Positions 9,019 through 16,319 of a stretch of 26,386 nucleotides of DNA are shown here, piece by piece. Each line of letters begins with the position of its first letter. Position 1 is the stretch's first letter. The stretch is from Bacilli bacterium (GTDB lineage: Bacteria > Bacillota_I > Bacilli_A > RFN20 > CAG-826), in the NCBI GenBank assembly GCA_016296775.1, contig JAEDIE010000017.1, positions 1 to 26,386 of the forward strand, given 5' to 3'. Made by a program: the position numbers and the translations under genes. The notes under the pieces are model-generated. The model saw nothing but the letters and a program-made list of their open reading frames with translations. It ran no database searches and was not told the origin of the DNA.

Positions 9019-10218
9019 TTATTTACAACCAATTTCATAAGCATCACGAGCAATCATGACTTCTTCATCTGTAGGAATTACAACAACTTTAATCTTAGAA
9101 TCTTCAAGTGAAAGAACAGCTTCTTTTCCACCAAATGTCTTTTTATTAAGTTCTTCATCAATTTTAATACCAAGAGCTTCAGAAATTCTTGTAAAGACTA
9201 ATTCACGATATTCAGGAGCATTTTCGCCAATTCCTGCACTAAAAATAAGTAAGTCACATCCACCTAATCTAACAAAATATTGTCCAATAAAGTCAGCAAC
9301 TCTTCTTCCCCAAAGATTCATAGCTAAAATTGAATCATGTTCGCCTTTTAAAGCAGCGGCATCAACGTCTCTACTATCATTAGAAACACCGCTAACACCA
9401 TATAAACCGCTAGCTTTATTAAATTCTTGGAAAACTTCTTCGTTAGTTTTTCCGCTCATTTTTAAAACTTGATAGTAAACTGAAGGATCTATATCTCCAG
9501 TTCTTGAATTCATCATAATACCACCGCATGGAGTAAGACCCATACTTGTAGCGACACATTTTCCATCCTTAACAGCAGTGATAGAAGCGCCACTTCCGAG
9601 GTGACAAACAATAATTTTTGAATCTTTTTTACCATCTAAATATTTATTAATTCCAACTTCGCTTAAATATTTATGGCTAGTTCCATGAGCACCATATCTT
9701 CTGATTAAATATTTTTCTGTATATTCTTTTGGAATAGCATAAGCATAATCTTCTTCTTCCATAGTTTGGTGGAAAGCAGTATCAAATACAGCAATATGAG
9801 GAGTAGTTGGTAATACTTCTTTAAATGCTCTATATCCAGTTAAGTGAGCAGCATTATGGAGTGGAGCAAGAGGAATTAATGATTCAATTTTGTTATATGT
9901 ATCTTCGTTAAATAATTCACTCTTTGAGAAATATGGTCCACCTTGAACTACTCTATGTCCAGTAGCTTTAATTTCATCATAACTTTCAATAATATGTTCT
10001 TTTAATAAAGCGTCAAGGACGATTTTAACAGCAACTCCATGATCTTTAACAGGAACAATTACCTTATCTTTTTTGTCTTTGTACTTAAGTTGAAAGATAC
10101 CATCATCATGTCCAATTCTTTCAACGATTCCTGAACAAATTACTTGTTCTTCAGGCATTTCAAATAATTTAAACTTTAAACTACTTGAGCCACAATTTAC
10201 AGCCATTATTTTTTTCAT
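9019..10218 (-). CDS. ackA: Acetate kinase
   Basis: Converts acetyl phosphate and ADP to acetate and ATP in the cytoplasm, the energy-yielding step of acetate fermentation. It has 399 residues, the usual family length. The ASKHA-fold signatures are present: VNCGSSSLKF near the N terminus, GHRVVQGG, the FDTAFHQTM signature, RRYGAHGTSH, and CHLGSGAS with the phosphate-binding loop. The start is preceded by GCGAGGT (10228-10234) with 9 nt spacing and a plausible promoter at 10246-10274. It is the first gene of the ackA-nrnA-dnaE-polA-mutM-coaE operon, so DNA-replication genes appear to share a fermentation gene's promoter. No phosphotransacetylase gene is in view. The divergent hydrogenase operon suggests joint redox and energy metabolism. 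Confidence 0.97.
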   Translation of the reverse strand: MKKIMAVNCGSSSLKFKLFEMPEEQVICSGIVERIGHDDGIFQLKYKDKKDKVIVPVKDHGVAVKIVLDALLKEHIIESYDEIKATGHRVVQGGPYFSKSELFNEDTYNKIESLIPLAPLHNAAHLTGYRAFKEVLPTTPHIAVFDTAFHQTMEEEDYAYAIPKEYTEKYLIRRYGAHGTSHKYLSEVGINKYLDGKKDSKIIVCHLGSGASITAVKDGKCVATSMGLTPCGGIMMNSRTGDIDPSVYYQVLKMSGKTNEEVFQEFNKASGLYGVSGVSNDSRDVDAAALKGEHDSILAMNLWGRRVADFIGQYFVRLGGCDLLIFSAGIGENAPEYRELVFTRISEALGIKIDEELNKKTFGGKEAVLSLEDSKIKVVVIPTDEEVMIARDAYEIGCK

Positions 10219-10245
10219 TTTTTATTTACCTCGCTTCAATTGTTA

Positions 10246-10274
10246 ATTATAGTAGATTTTAACATTTCTTTAAA
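10246..10274 (-). promoter_or_regulatory. Putative sigma-A promoter of ackA
   Basis: On the minus strand, TTTAAA (10269-10274) and a perfect TATAAT (10246-10251) are 17 bp apart. Transcription would start about 20 nt before the ackA ATG, leaving a short leader with the GAGG ribosome binding site. The -35 is weak (4 of 6), which suggests help from an activator. Confidence 0.6.
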
Positions 10275-10279
10275 GATTA

Positions 10280-10303
10280 ATTATAATTATTAATAATTAT
10301 AAT
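10280..10303. repeat. 24-bp perfect palindrome upstream of the ackA -35
   Basis: Bases 10280-10303 equal their own reverse complement over the full 24 bp and consist only of A and T. The palindrome lies 6 bp upstream of the proposed ackA -35 box. It could be an operator or merely an AT-rich chance match. Confidence 0.5.
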
Positions 10304-10420
10304 GTTTAAAAAAGTGTAAATTAATAATATAGTTTTATAATTTAATTATTATTATTCTTTTCTAAATTGAAATAAAACGTAAACCTTGATGAATTAGTAT
10401 ATAAACTACTTCCATTAAAA

Positions 10421-10480
10421 ATAATGGGGAATTCATATAGTTTTTTGAAAAATAAGTGGGAAATCATATGGTTTTTGAAA
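10421..10480 (+). repeat. Tandem imperfect ~30-bp repeats
   Basis: Units 10421-10450 and 10452-10480 align with about five differences, including one indel. They share the pattern ATAA..GGG-AA-TCATAT-G-TTTTTGAAA. The offset is about 31 bp, close to three DNA turns, which would place two bound proteins on the same helix face. G-runs are rare in the surrounding AT-rich sequence, which makes the pair stand out. The pair lies 130-190 bp upstream of hydC. Confidence 0.65.
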
Positions 10481-10536
10481 TTTATTTTAGGTAATTTTAA
10501 ATTTTTGTTTTAAAAAAATAATAATTAATTGTGAAT

Positions 10537-10573
10537 TTTAAAACTTTTAATTGCTAAATATATAAATATTTAG
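10537..10573 (+). promoter_or_regulatory. Possible hyd operon promoter with overlapping inverted repeat
   Basis: TTTAAA (10537-10542) is followed after 16 bp by TATATA (10559-10564), or after 18 bp by TATAAA (10561-10566). A perfect 8-bp inverted repeat, CTAAATAT / ATATTTAG (10554-10561 and 10566-10573), covers the -10, so a bound repressor would block it. Such AT-rich elements are common here, so confidence is low. Confidence 0.35.
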
Positions 10574-10609
10574 TAAATTAAAGTCATATTTAATCGGAGG
10601 ACACAGATA

Positions 10610-11092
10610 ATGAGATTAAGAAAAGAAGCTGTTGACATGATTAAAGAGATTTGCTCACGTTATAAAGATGAGCCAAGTCCTTTAATGTTAGTCTTAAGCG
10701 ATGTACAAAAAGAATATGGTTATATCCCATTAGAAGTTCAAGAAATTATAAGCCAAGAATTGGATGTCCCAGTAAGTGATATTTATGGTGTTGTTACATT
10801 CTATTCATTCTTTAGTTTAACTCCAAAAGGAAGATACGTAATTGGTGTTTGTATCGGTACTGCTTGTTATGTTAAAGGTGGTCAAAATGTTCTTGATAAG
10901 TTTGGAGAATTATTAAAAATTAAACCTGGTCAAACAACAGAGGATGGTTTATTTACCCTTGATGGTTTACGTTGTATTGGTGCTTGTGGTATTGCCCCTG
11001 CTATTTCAATTAATGGAAAAGTTTATCCAAAAGTTAAACTTTCAGATATCCCAAAAATCATTGACGAATATCGTAATAAGGAGATGGAATAG
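10610..11092 (+). CDS. hydC: [FeFe]-hydrogenase subunit HydC (NuoE-like, [2Fe-2S])
   Basis: Electron-transfer subunit of a soluble trimeric hydrogenase, 160 residues, typical for NuoE-like proteins. The thioredoxin-fold [2Fe-2S] site has Cys81, Cys86, Cys122 and Cys126 in CIGTAC and RCIGACG. The family-typical helical N terminus (YGYIP, VVTFYSFFSL) precedes it. GGAGG at 10596-10600 sits 9 nt before the ATG. It is the first gene of hydC-hydB-hydA; the 2-nt gap to hydB and the hydB ribosome binding site inside its end point to coupled translation. It stops with TAG, the only TAG stop in the window. NuoE of respiratory complex I is the alternative, but no other complex I genes are near and hydA follows. 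Confidence 0.93.
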   Translation: MRLRKEAVDMIKEICSRYKDEPSPLMLVLSDVQKEYGYIPLEVQEIISQELDVPVSDIYGVVTFYSFFSLTPKGRYVIGVCIGTACYVKGGQNVLDKFGELLKIKPGQTTEDGLFTLDGLRCIGACGIAPAISINGKVYPKVKLSDIPKIIDEYRNKEME

Positions 11093-11094
11093 TT

Positions 11095-12969
11095 ATGGAA
11101 AAAGCTATTAAAAATGTTAAGGAATTACAAACAAAAATCACTAAATGTGAAGATTGTTTAAAGAAAAAATTCTCTGGAGAAGACAATAAAAGACATATTG
11201 TTGTTTGTGGTGGTACTGGATGTTTAAGTTCTTCTAGCCAAGAAATTATTGAAGAATTTGAAAGATTAATTAAAGAAAAGAAATTAGAAAATAAAGTTAC
11301 AGTTAACGTTGTTGGGTGTTTCGGTTTCTGTTCACAAGGCCCATTTGTAAAGATTTATCCAGAAGATACTTTATATCATGCTGTTAAACCAAAAGATTGT
11401 ATTAAAATTATCGAAAGTGATATTGAAAACAATACAATTGTTGAAGAATTACTTTATGAAGATCCAAATACACATAAAAAAGTTGTTAGACAAGATGATA
11501 TTAATTTCTATAAAAAACAATTGAGAATTGCTCTTCATGGTTGTGGAACAATCAATCCTGAAGTTATTAATGAAGCTCTTGGTTATGACGGATTAAAGGC
11601 TTTTATTAAAGCTTTATCTATGAAAAGAGAAGATGTTATTAAAGAAATTTTAGATAGTGGTCTTAGAGGAAGAGGTGGAGGTGGATTCCCAACTGGAAGA
11701 AAATGGAAATTCGCTTACGATCAAGTCTCCGATGTTAAATATGTAGTTTGTAATGGTGATGAAGGTGACCCAGGTGCATTCATGGATCGTTCTATCTTAG
11801 AAGGAAATCCTATTAGTGTTATTGAAGGTATGATGATTGCAGGATATGCAATTGGTGCAACTGATGGTTATTTCTATGTTAGAGCTGAATACCCAATCGC
11901 CGTTAAGAGATTAAAAATTGCTATTAAAGAATTAGAAGAATTAGGTTTATTAGGAGATAATATTCTTAACTCTGGATTTAATTTTAGAGTTCACGTTCGT
12001 TTAGGTGCTGGTGCCTTCGTTTGTGGTGAAGAAACCGCATTACTTAATTCTATCGAAGGTAAAAGAGGTATGCCTCGTCCAAGACCTCCATTCCCAGCTG
12101 TGAAAGGTTTATGGGATAAACCTACAATTATTAATAACGTAGAAACACTTGCTAATGTTCCATATATTATTAGAGTCGGTGCTAAAGAATATGCCAAAAT
12201 CGGTACTGAAAGAAGTAAAGGAACTAAAGTTTTTGCTCTTGGTGGAAAGGTTAAAAACGTCGGTCTTGTCGAAGTTCCTATGGGTACTACCTTAAGAGAA
12301 TTAGTTTTTGATATTGGTGGAGGAATTCCAAACAATAAACGTTTCCAAGCTATTCAAACAGGTGGTCCAAGTGGAGGTTGTTTAACCTTAAACGAACTTG
12401 ATACACCAATTGACTTTGATAACTTAATTGAAAGAGGTTCTATGATGGGTAGTGGTGGAGCTATTGTCATGGATGAAGATAACTGTATGGTTGACGTTGC
12501 TAAATTCTATCTTGAATTTATTTGTGACGAAAGCTGTGGAAAATGTTCTCAATGTAGAATTGGTACTAAGAGATTATTGGAAATTTTAACTCGTGTTACT
12601 GATGGACTTGCTACTGAAGAAGATTTAGAAAAATTAAAAACATTAAGTGAATCTATCCAAGTTGGTTCTCTTTGTGGTTTAGGTCAAACTGCTCCAAACC
12701 CAGTATTATCCACCTTAAATAAGTTTAAAGATGTTTATTTAAGACATGTTATTGATAAAAAATGTGATGCTGGTGTATGTAAGAAGTTAATTTCTTTCCA
12801 TATCGATCCTGTTAAATGTAAGAAATGTTCTTTATGTGCAAGAAACTGTCCAGTAAATGCTATTACTGGTGTAGTTGGTAAAGAACCATTCGTAATTGAT
12901 TTAGAAAAATGTATTAAATGTGGAACATGTATTTCCGCTTGTAAATTTAATGCTATCTATAAGAAATAA
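11095..12969 (+). CDS. hydB: [FeFe]-hydrogenase subunit HydB (NuoF-like, NADH/FMN and Fe-S)
   Basis: NAD(H)-oxidoreductase subunit of the hydrogenase, 624 residues. In order: an N-terminal thioredoxin-like [2Fe-2S] domain (Cys38, Cys43, Cys75, Cys79); the NuoF flavin/NADH core with GLRGRGGGGFPTGRKW (189-204), GDEGDPGAFMDRS, and GAGAFVCGEETAL; a [4Fe-4S] site CGKCSQCRIGT (near 480); and a C-terminal pair of ferredoxin motifs, CKKCSLCARNCP (near 575) and CIKCGTCISAC (near 605). This extra C-terminal ferredoxin module is characteristic of bifurcating hydrogenase HydB, not complex I NuoF. AAGGAG at 11078-11083 lies inside hydC. In the known systems this subunit carries the flavin at which NADH and ferredoxin electrons are joined. 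Bifurcation here is inferred, not shown. Confidence 0.95.
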   Translation: MEKAIKNVKELQTKITKCEDCLKKKFSGEDNKRHIVVCGGTGCLSSSSQEIIEEFERLIKEKKLENKVTVNVVGCFGFCSQGPFVKIYPEDTLYHAVKPKDCIKIIESDIENNTIVEELLYEDPNTHKKVVRQDDINFYKKQLRIALHGCGTINPEVINEALGYDGLKAFIKALSMKREDVIKEILDSGLRGRGGGGFPTGRKWKFAYDQVSDVKYVVCNGDEGDPGAFMDRSILEGNPISVIEGMMIAGYAIGATDGYFYVRAEYPIAVKRLKIAIKELEELGLLGDNILNSGFNFRVHVRLGAGAFVCGEETALLNSIEGKRGMPRPRPPFPAVKGLWDKPTIINNVETLANVPYIIRVGAKEYAKIGTERSKGTKVFALGGKVKNVGLVEVPMGTTLRELVFDIGGGIPNNKRFQAIQTGGPSGGCLTLNELDTPIDFDNLIERGSMMGSGGAIVMDEDNCMVDVAKFYLEFICDESCGKCSQCRIGTKRLLEILTRVTDGLATEEDLEKLKTLSESIQVGSLCGLGQTAPNPVLSTLNKFKDVYLRHVIDKKCDAGVCKKLISFHIDPVKCKKCSLCARNCPVNAITGVVGKEPFVIDLEKCIKCGTCISACKFNAIYKK

Positions 12970-12981
12970 GGAGTTATTGAT

Positions 12982-14751
12982 ATGAAAAAGATACAAATTT
13001 ATATTGAAAATAAACCTTATTTAGTAGATGAAGGTTTAACAATTCTTGAAGCTTGTAAAGTATGTGGATTTAATATTCCATCATTATGTACATTTAAAAA
13101 AGGTGAATGTTCACTTGCTTCATGTAGAGTCTGCTTAGTACATGTTGAAGGCGAAAGAAGACTCGTTCCAAGCTGTGCTTATCCAATTAGAGATGGAATG
13201 AAAATTTCTATTTCTGATCCAAAAGCAGTTATCGCAAGAAGAACTAGTGTTGAATTATTATTAAGTAATCACCATTATAATTGCCAAGCTTGTAGAAAAA
13301 ATGGTCAATGCGAACTTTTAGAGGTTGCTCGTAGAGTTGGTGCTAGACCAGAACAATATGTTGGAGAAAAAACAATAACAACTTTAGATGAGTTAGCTCC
13401 TGCTTTAGTAAGAGATACTTCTAAATGTATTCTTTGTGGAAGATGTGTTGAAGCTTGTAAAAATGCTCAAGGAATTGGTATTTTAGGATTTGAAAACAGA
13501 GGATTTAATACTATTGTTTCTCCTGCTCAAAATAGAAGTTTTAACAATGTCCCATGTATCCAATGTGGTCAATGTACACTTGTTTGTCCAACAGGCGCTT
13601 TAATGGAACATAGCGAAATTGAAAAGTTAGATAAAGCTTTCCAAGAAGGTAAATATGTTATCGTTCAAACAGCTCCTGCAGTAAGAGCTGCCTTAGCTGA
13701 AGAATTCGGTGAACCTATCGGAACAAATGCTACTGGAAAAATGGTTGCAGCCTTAAAACGCTTGGGATTTTATAGGGTTTTTGATACAAACTTCGGTGCT
13801 GACTTAACAATTGTTGAAGAAGCAACAGAGTTCATTCAACGTGTAGTTTCACACCGTCCAGGACCAATGATTACTTCTTGTTCTCCAGGTTGGATCAACT
13901 ATATTGAATATTATTATCCTGAATTAATCGATCATCTTTCAAGTTGCAAATCTCCTCATGAAATGATGGGAGCAATTATTAAATCTTATTATGCTGAAAA
14001 ACATAATATTGATAGAAGCCAAATTTGTGTAGTCTCAATTATGCCTTGCGTTGCAAAGAAATTTGAAAAAGAAAGAAGCCAAAATGCTGTTGATGGAATA
14101 GCTGATGTTGATGTTGTCTTAACTACAAGAGAACTTGCTCAACTTATTAAACGTAGTGGTATTATGTGGAAAAAATTACCAAATGAAGAATTTGACGATG
14201 ATTTAATTGGTAAATACAGTGGTGCAGGTGTCATTTTTGGTGTTACCGGTGGAGTTATGGAAGCTGCTTTAAGAACTGCATACCATATGTTAACTAACCA
14301 AGAAATGGAACCAATTGAATTTACTCCTTGTAGAGGTTTAGAAGGAATTAAAGAAGCAAGCTTAACTATCAATGGATCTAGATATAATGTTGCTATGTGT
14401 AGTGGCATGAAGAATGCAAAAGTTATTCTTGAACAAATTAAAAATGGAACTTGCGAATATGATTTTGTTGAAGTTATGGGATGTCCGGGTGGATGTGTCA
14501 ATGGTGGAGGTCAACCTTACGTAACTCCATTATTCTTACCAAATGAAGATGATAACATTCTTGAAACATATGTAGCAAAACGTGCCAACGTCTTATATGA
14601 AGAAGATAAAAATAAAGCTATTAGAAGAAGCCATTTAAATCCAGATATTATTGAATTATATAAATCATATTTAGGAGAATATGGTTCACCAAAAGCTCAC
14701 AAGTTACTACATACTTCATATAACAAAAATAGGGATAAGTATCCTGATTAA
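12982..14751 (+). CDS. hydA: [FeFe]-hydrogenase catalytic subunit HydA
   Basis: H2-evolving subunit, 589 residues, cytoplasmic with no signal peptide. In order: a [2Fe-2S] domain (Cys36, Cys48, Cys51, Cys65); a His-ligated cluster (His97, Cys101, Cys104, Cys110); two [4Fe-4S] ferredoxin sites (Cys149, 152, 155, 159 and Cys192, 195, 198, 202); then the H-cluster domain. There, L1 is TSCSPGW (298-304), L2 is MPCVAKKFE (354-362) and L3 is MGCPGGCVNGGGQP (499-512). The small-subunit-like tail RRSHLNPDIIELYKSYLGE follows. L1 has Ser301 where the well-studied enzymes have a second Cys. AAGGAG lies 8 nt before the ATG and overlaps the hydB stop region. The maturases HydE, HydF and HydG are not in this window, so they must be elsewhere if the enzyme is active. 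Confidence 0.96.
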   Translation: MKKIQIYIENKPYLVDEGLTILEACKVCGFNIPSLCTFKKGECSLASCRVCLVHVEGERRLVPSCAYPIRDGMKISISDPKAVIARRTSVELLLSNHHYNCQACRKNGQCELLEVARRVGARPEQYVGEKTITTLDELAPALVRDTSKCILCGRCVEACKNAQGIGILGFENRGFNTIVSPAQNRSFNNVPCIQCGQCTLVCPTGALMEHSEIEKLDKAFQEGKYVIVQTAPAVRAALAEEFGEPIGTNATGKMVAALKRLGFYRVFDTNFGADLTIVEEATEFIQRVVSHRPGPMITSCSPGWINYIEYYYPELIDHLSSCKSPHEMMGAIIKSYYAEKHNIDRSQICVVSIMPCVAKKFEKERSQNAVDGIADVDVVLTTRELAQLIKRSGIMWKKLPNEEFDDDLIGKYSGAGVIFGVTGGVMEAALRTAYHMLTNQEMEPIEFTPCRGLEGIKEASLTINGSRYNVAMCSGMKNAKVILEQIKNGTCEYDFVEVMGCPGGCVNGGGQPYVTPLFLPNEDDNILETYVAKRANVLYEEDKNKAIRRSHLNPDIIELYKSYLGEYGSPKAHKLLHTSYNKNRDKYPD

Positions 14752-14794
14752 TTGTTAATATCGGTTTTTTACAAAGAAAAATACACGAAAAATC

Positions 14795-14825
14795 AAAAAA
14801 GTGCGATAATTGTCGCACTTTTTTT
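14795..14825. terminator. Rho-independent terminator after hydA
   Basis: Arms AAAAAAGTGCGA (14795-14806) and TCGCACTTTTTT pair perfectly around TAATTG, with a GC-containing core and T/A tracts on both sides. It is strong on the + strand and could also work on the - strand. It separates the hydrogenase operon from the glucan operon. Confidence 0.92.
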
Positions 14826-14905
14826 CAATTTATGTAAATTTTAAAAAATATTGATACATTAATTTGCAAAAAAACTAAAAAAAATTGATATAATCAATAT
14901 TTTTC

Positions 14906-14934
14906 TTGATTTAATCTCTAAATATTGGTATTAT
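14906..14934 (+). promoter_or_regulatory. Sigma-A promoter of the glucan operon
   Basis: TTGATT (14906-14911), a 17-bp spacer and TATTAT (14929-14934), with an extended -10 TG at 14926-14927. The expected start is near 14941, giving a leader of about 115 nt. A small inverted repeat ATTGAT/ATCAAT (14884-14898) lies just upstream. In the 306-nt gap 14752-15057, this promoter, the terminator, the CRE and the leader hairpins are all that I see. Confidence 0.75.
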
Positions 14935-14947
14935 GAAAGCGCTTACA
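14934..14947 (+). promoter_or_regulatory. CRE site (CcpA or related LacI-family regulator)
   Basis: TGAAAGCGCTTACA matches the CRE consensus TGWAANCGNTNWCA at every defined position. It begins at the last base of the -10 and covers the predicted transcription start, so binding should block initiation. A MalR-type LacI-family regulator could use a similar sequence, but no regulator gene is in the window. Confidence 0.85.
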
Positions 14948-14954
14948 AGTAATT

Positions 14955-15025
14955 ACAAGAGATTTAACCGATAATTAATTCATTAAATCGGTGTTTTCTT
15001 GTCTATTTTCTATTATTTTAATAGA
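14955..15025 (+). promoter_or_regulatory. Structured 5' leader of the glucan operon
   Basis: Between the start site and the ribosome binding site, ACAAGA (14955-14960) pairs with TCTTGT (14997-15002), and inside it ACCGAT (14967-14972) pairs with ATCGGT (14987-14992). The segment GATTTAA/TTAAATC (14961-14967 and 14983-14989) is a competing pairing. A second hairpin, TCTATTA-TTT-TAATAGA, spans 15009-15025. The ribosome binding site AAAGGAG at 15044-15050 lies outside both. I recognise no known riboswitch. Confidence 0.5.
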
Positions 15026-15057
15026 TATTATTCGTAGCGTTTTAAAGGAGTGTATTA

Positions 15058-16233
15058 ATGACACAAGAAAAGACTGAAACCTATAAAGGTTATGGAGCCT
15101 CTGAAGAGCTTCAATATAAGGATCATCCTTCAAAAGTCACAGAATCTTCAGATGATTATTTCGTTTCGTTAAAGCATATCGACAAAATTTATGACAATAA
15201 TGTTCAAGCTGTTTTTGATTTTAATCTTGATATTAAAAAGCATGAATTTATTGTTTTTGTTGGTCCTAGTGGATGTGGTAAATCAACAACATTAAGAATG
15301 ATTGCTGGTCTTGAAGACATTACTAAAGGTGAATTATACATTGATAATGAATTATGTAATGATAAAACACCAAAAGATAGAGATATCGCAATGGTCTTCC
15401 AATCTTATGCTCTTTACCCTCATATGTCAGTTTATGAAAATATGGCTTTCGGTTTAAAAATTAGAAGAATGCCAAAGTACGAAATTGACAAAAGAGTTCA
15501 TGAGGCTGCTAGAATTCTTCAAATCGAAGAATATCTTGATAGAAAACCAAAAGCATTATCTGGTGGTCAACGTCAAAGAGTCGCTTTAGGTAGAGCAATC
15601 GTTAGAAATGCTAAAGTCTTCTTGATGGATGAACCATTATCTAATCTTGATGCTAAATTGAGAGTTCAAATGAGGAGCGAAATTGTTAAACTTCATGAAT
15701 CACTTGGCGCAACTACAATTTATGTTACTCACGATCAAACTGAAGCTATGACAATGGCAAGTAGAATTGTCGTTATGAAATTAGGAAGAATTCAACAAGT
15801 TGGAACTCCAATTGAAATTTATAATCATCCAGCTAATTTATTTGTTGCTGGGTTTATTGGTTCTCCTGCTATGAATTTCTTAAAAGTAAAGTATGATAGC
15901 TCAAGAAGAGTAGCAATCACATCTGATAACAAAGAAATTAAAATTCCTGAATCTTTAGTAAAAGGAAAAGTTATTCCTGAGGAAGTTATTCTTGGTATTA
16001 GACCAGAAAATATTATTCCTTGTGTAGAAGATGGTGATAATGCTTTTGAAATTGATGTTAACGTCGCTGAACTTCTAGGTAATGAGTATTATGTTCATAC
16101 GAATTTTGGTGGAACCGATTTAATAGCTAAGTTCCCTGCCGAAAAAATCATTCATACAAATGATGTTTTAAAAGTCAGATTTAATGGTGAAAAGATTCAC
16201 TTCTTTGACATTGAAACTGAAAAAGCTATTTAA
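15058..16233 (+). CDS. malK: Sugar ABC transporter ATPase, MalK/MsmX (UgpC) family
   Basis: Nucleotide-binding subunit powering carbohydrate import, 391 residues. Walker A GPSGCGKST (69-77), Q-loop Gln115 (VFQSYALYPH), ABC signature LSGGQRQ (168-174), Walker B VFLMDEP (187-193) and the switch His in YVTHDQTEAM are all intact. A C-terminal regulatory TOBE-like domain follows (about 240-391; ILGIRPENI, AELLGNEYYVH). The protein has about 34 charged residues before the usual ATPase start (YFVSLKHIDKIY); relatives normally begin there. The ATG at 15058 has AAAGGAG 7 nt upstream, which supports the long form. It leads the operon, and maltodextrin specificity comes from the neighbours. Many Firmicutes use one such ATPase for several sugar importers, so it may serve other permeases too. 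Confidence 0.93.
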   Translation: MTQEKTETYKGYGASEELQYKDHPSKVTESSDDYFVSLKHIDKIYDNNVQAVFDFNLDIKKHEFIVFVGPSGCGKSTTLRMIAGLEDITKGELYIDNELCNDKTPKDRDIAMVFQSYALYPHMSVYENMAFGLKIRRMPKYEIDKRVHEAARILQIEEYLDRKPKALSGGQRQRVALGRAIVRNAKVFLMDEPLSNLDAKLRVQMRSEIVKLHESLGATTIYVTHDQTEAMTMASRIVVMKLGRIQQVGTPIEIYNHPANLFVAGFIGSPAMNFLKVKYDSSRRVAITSDNKEIKIPESLVKGKVIPEEVILGIRPENIIPCVEDGDNAFEIDVNVAELLGNEYYVHTNFGGTDLIAKFPAEKIIHTNDVLKVRFNGEKIHFFDIETEKAI

Positions 16234-16238
16234 GGTAT

Positions 16239-16293
16239 TAACTATAATTTTAGTTATAGAAAACATATTGACTATATTTTTACAAAAATAGTC
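16239..16293 (+). promoter_or_regulatory. Two intercistronic hairpins between malK and the small lipoprotein gene
   Basis: TAACTA/TAGTTA (16239-16244 and 16251-16256) and GACTAT/ATAGTC (16270-16275 and 16288-16293), the latter extended inward by T/A pairs with one bulge. Neither has a following T-run, so they are unlikely terminators. They could stabilise or process mRNA ahead of the two lipoprotein genes. Confidence 0.4.
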
Positions 16294-16319
16294 GTAATTA
16301 ATTAGGAGGAATAAAAAAT

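Larger units (their letters stand above)
10219..10609. other. Divergent ackA / hydrogenase control region, no gene
   Basis: These 391 bases contain no credible reading frame. They hold the ackA promoter (10246-10274), a 24-bp perfect palindrome (10280-10303), a 6-bp inverted repeat CCATTA/TAATGG (10412-10417 and 10422-10427), a tandem pair of ~30-bp repeats (10421-10480), and a possible hydrogenase promoter with an overlapping inverted repeat (10537-10573). I looked for a Rex site (TTGTTAA-n4-TTAACAA) and saw only one half site, TTGTTAA at 10240-10246. Confidence 0.7.

Noticed and set aside
8010..9053. Longer nrnA start at 9053
   Set aside because: It would overlap ackA by 35 nt and add non-conserved residues; the ATG at 9017 follows the ackA stop directly.
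9056..9472. 138-codon open frame on the + strand inside ackA
   Set aside because: It is antisense to a well-conserved acetate kinase, with no ribosome binding site and no recognisable protein.
10240..10246. Rex operator upstream of ackA
   Set aside because: Only one TTGTTAA half is present; the second half at the required spacing is missing.
11991..12335. 114-codon antisense frame in hydB, and a similar one at 14139-14501 in hydA
   Set aside because: Shadows of Gly- and Pro-rich conserved coding regions on the other strand.
10610..12969. Respiratory complex I subunits NuoE and NuoF
   Set aside because: No membrane or other Nuo subunits are nearby, HydB has the extra C-terminal ferredoxin module, and hydA follows directly.
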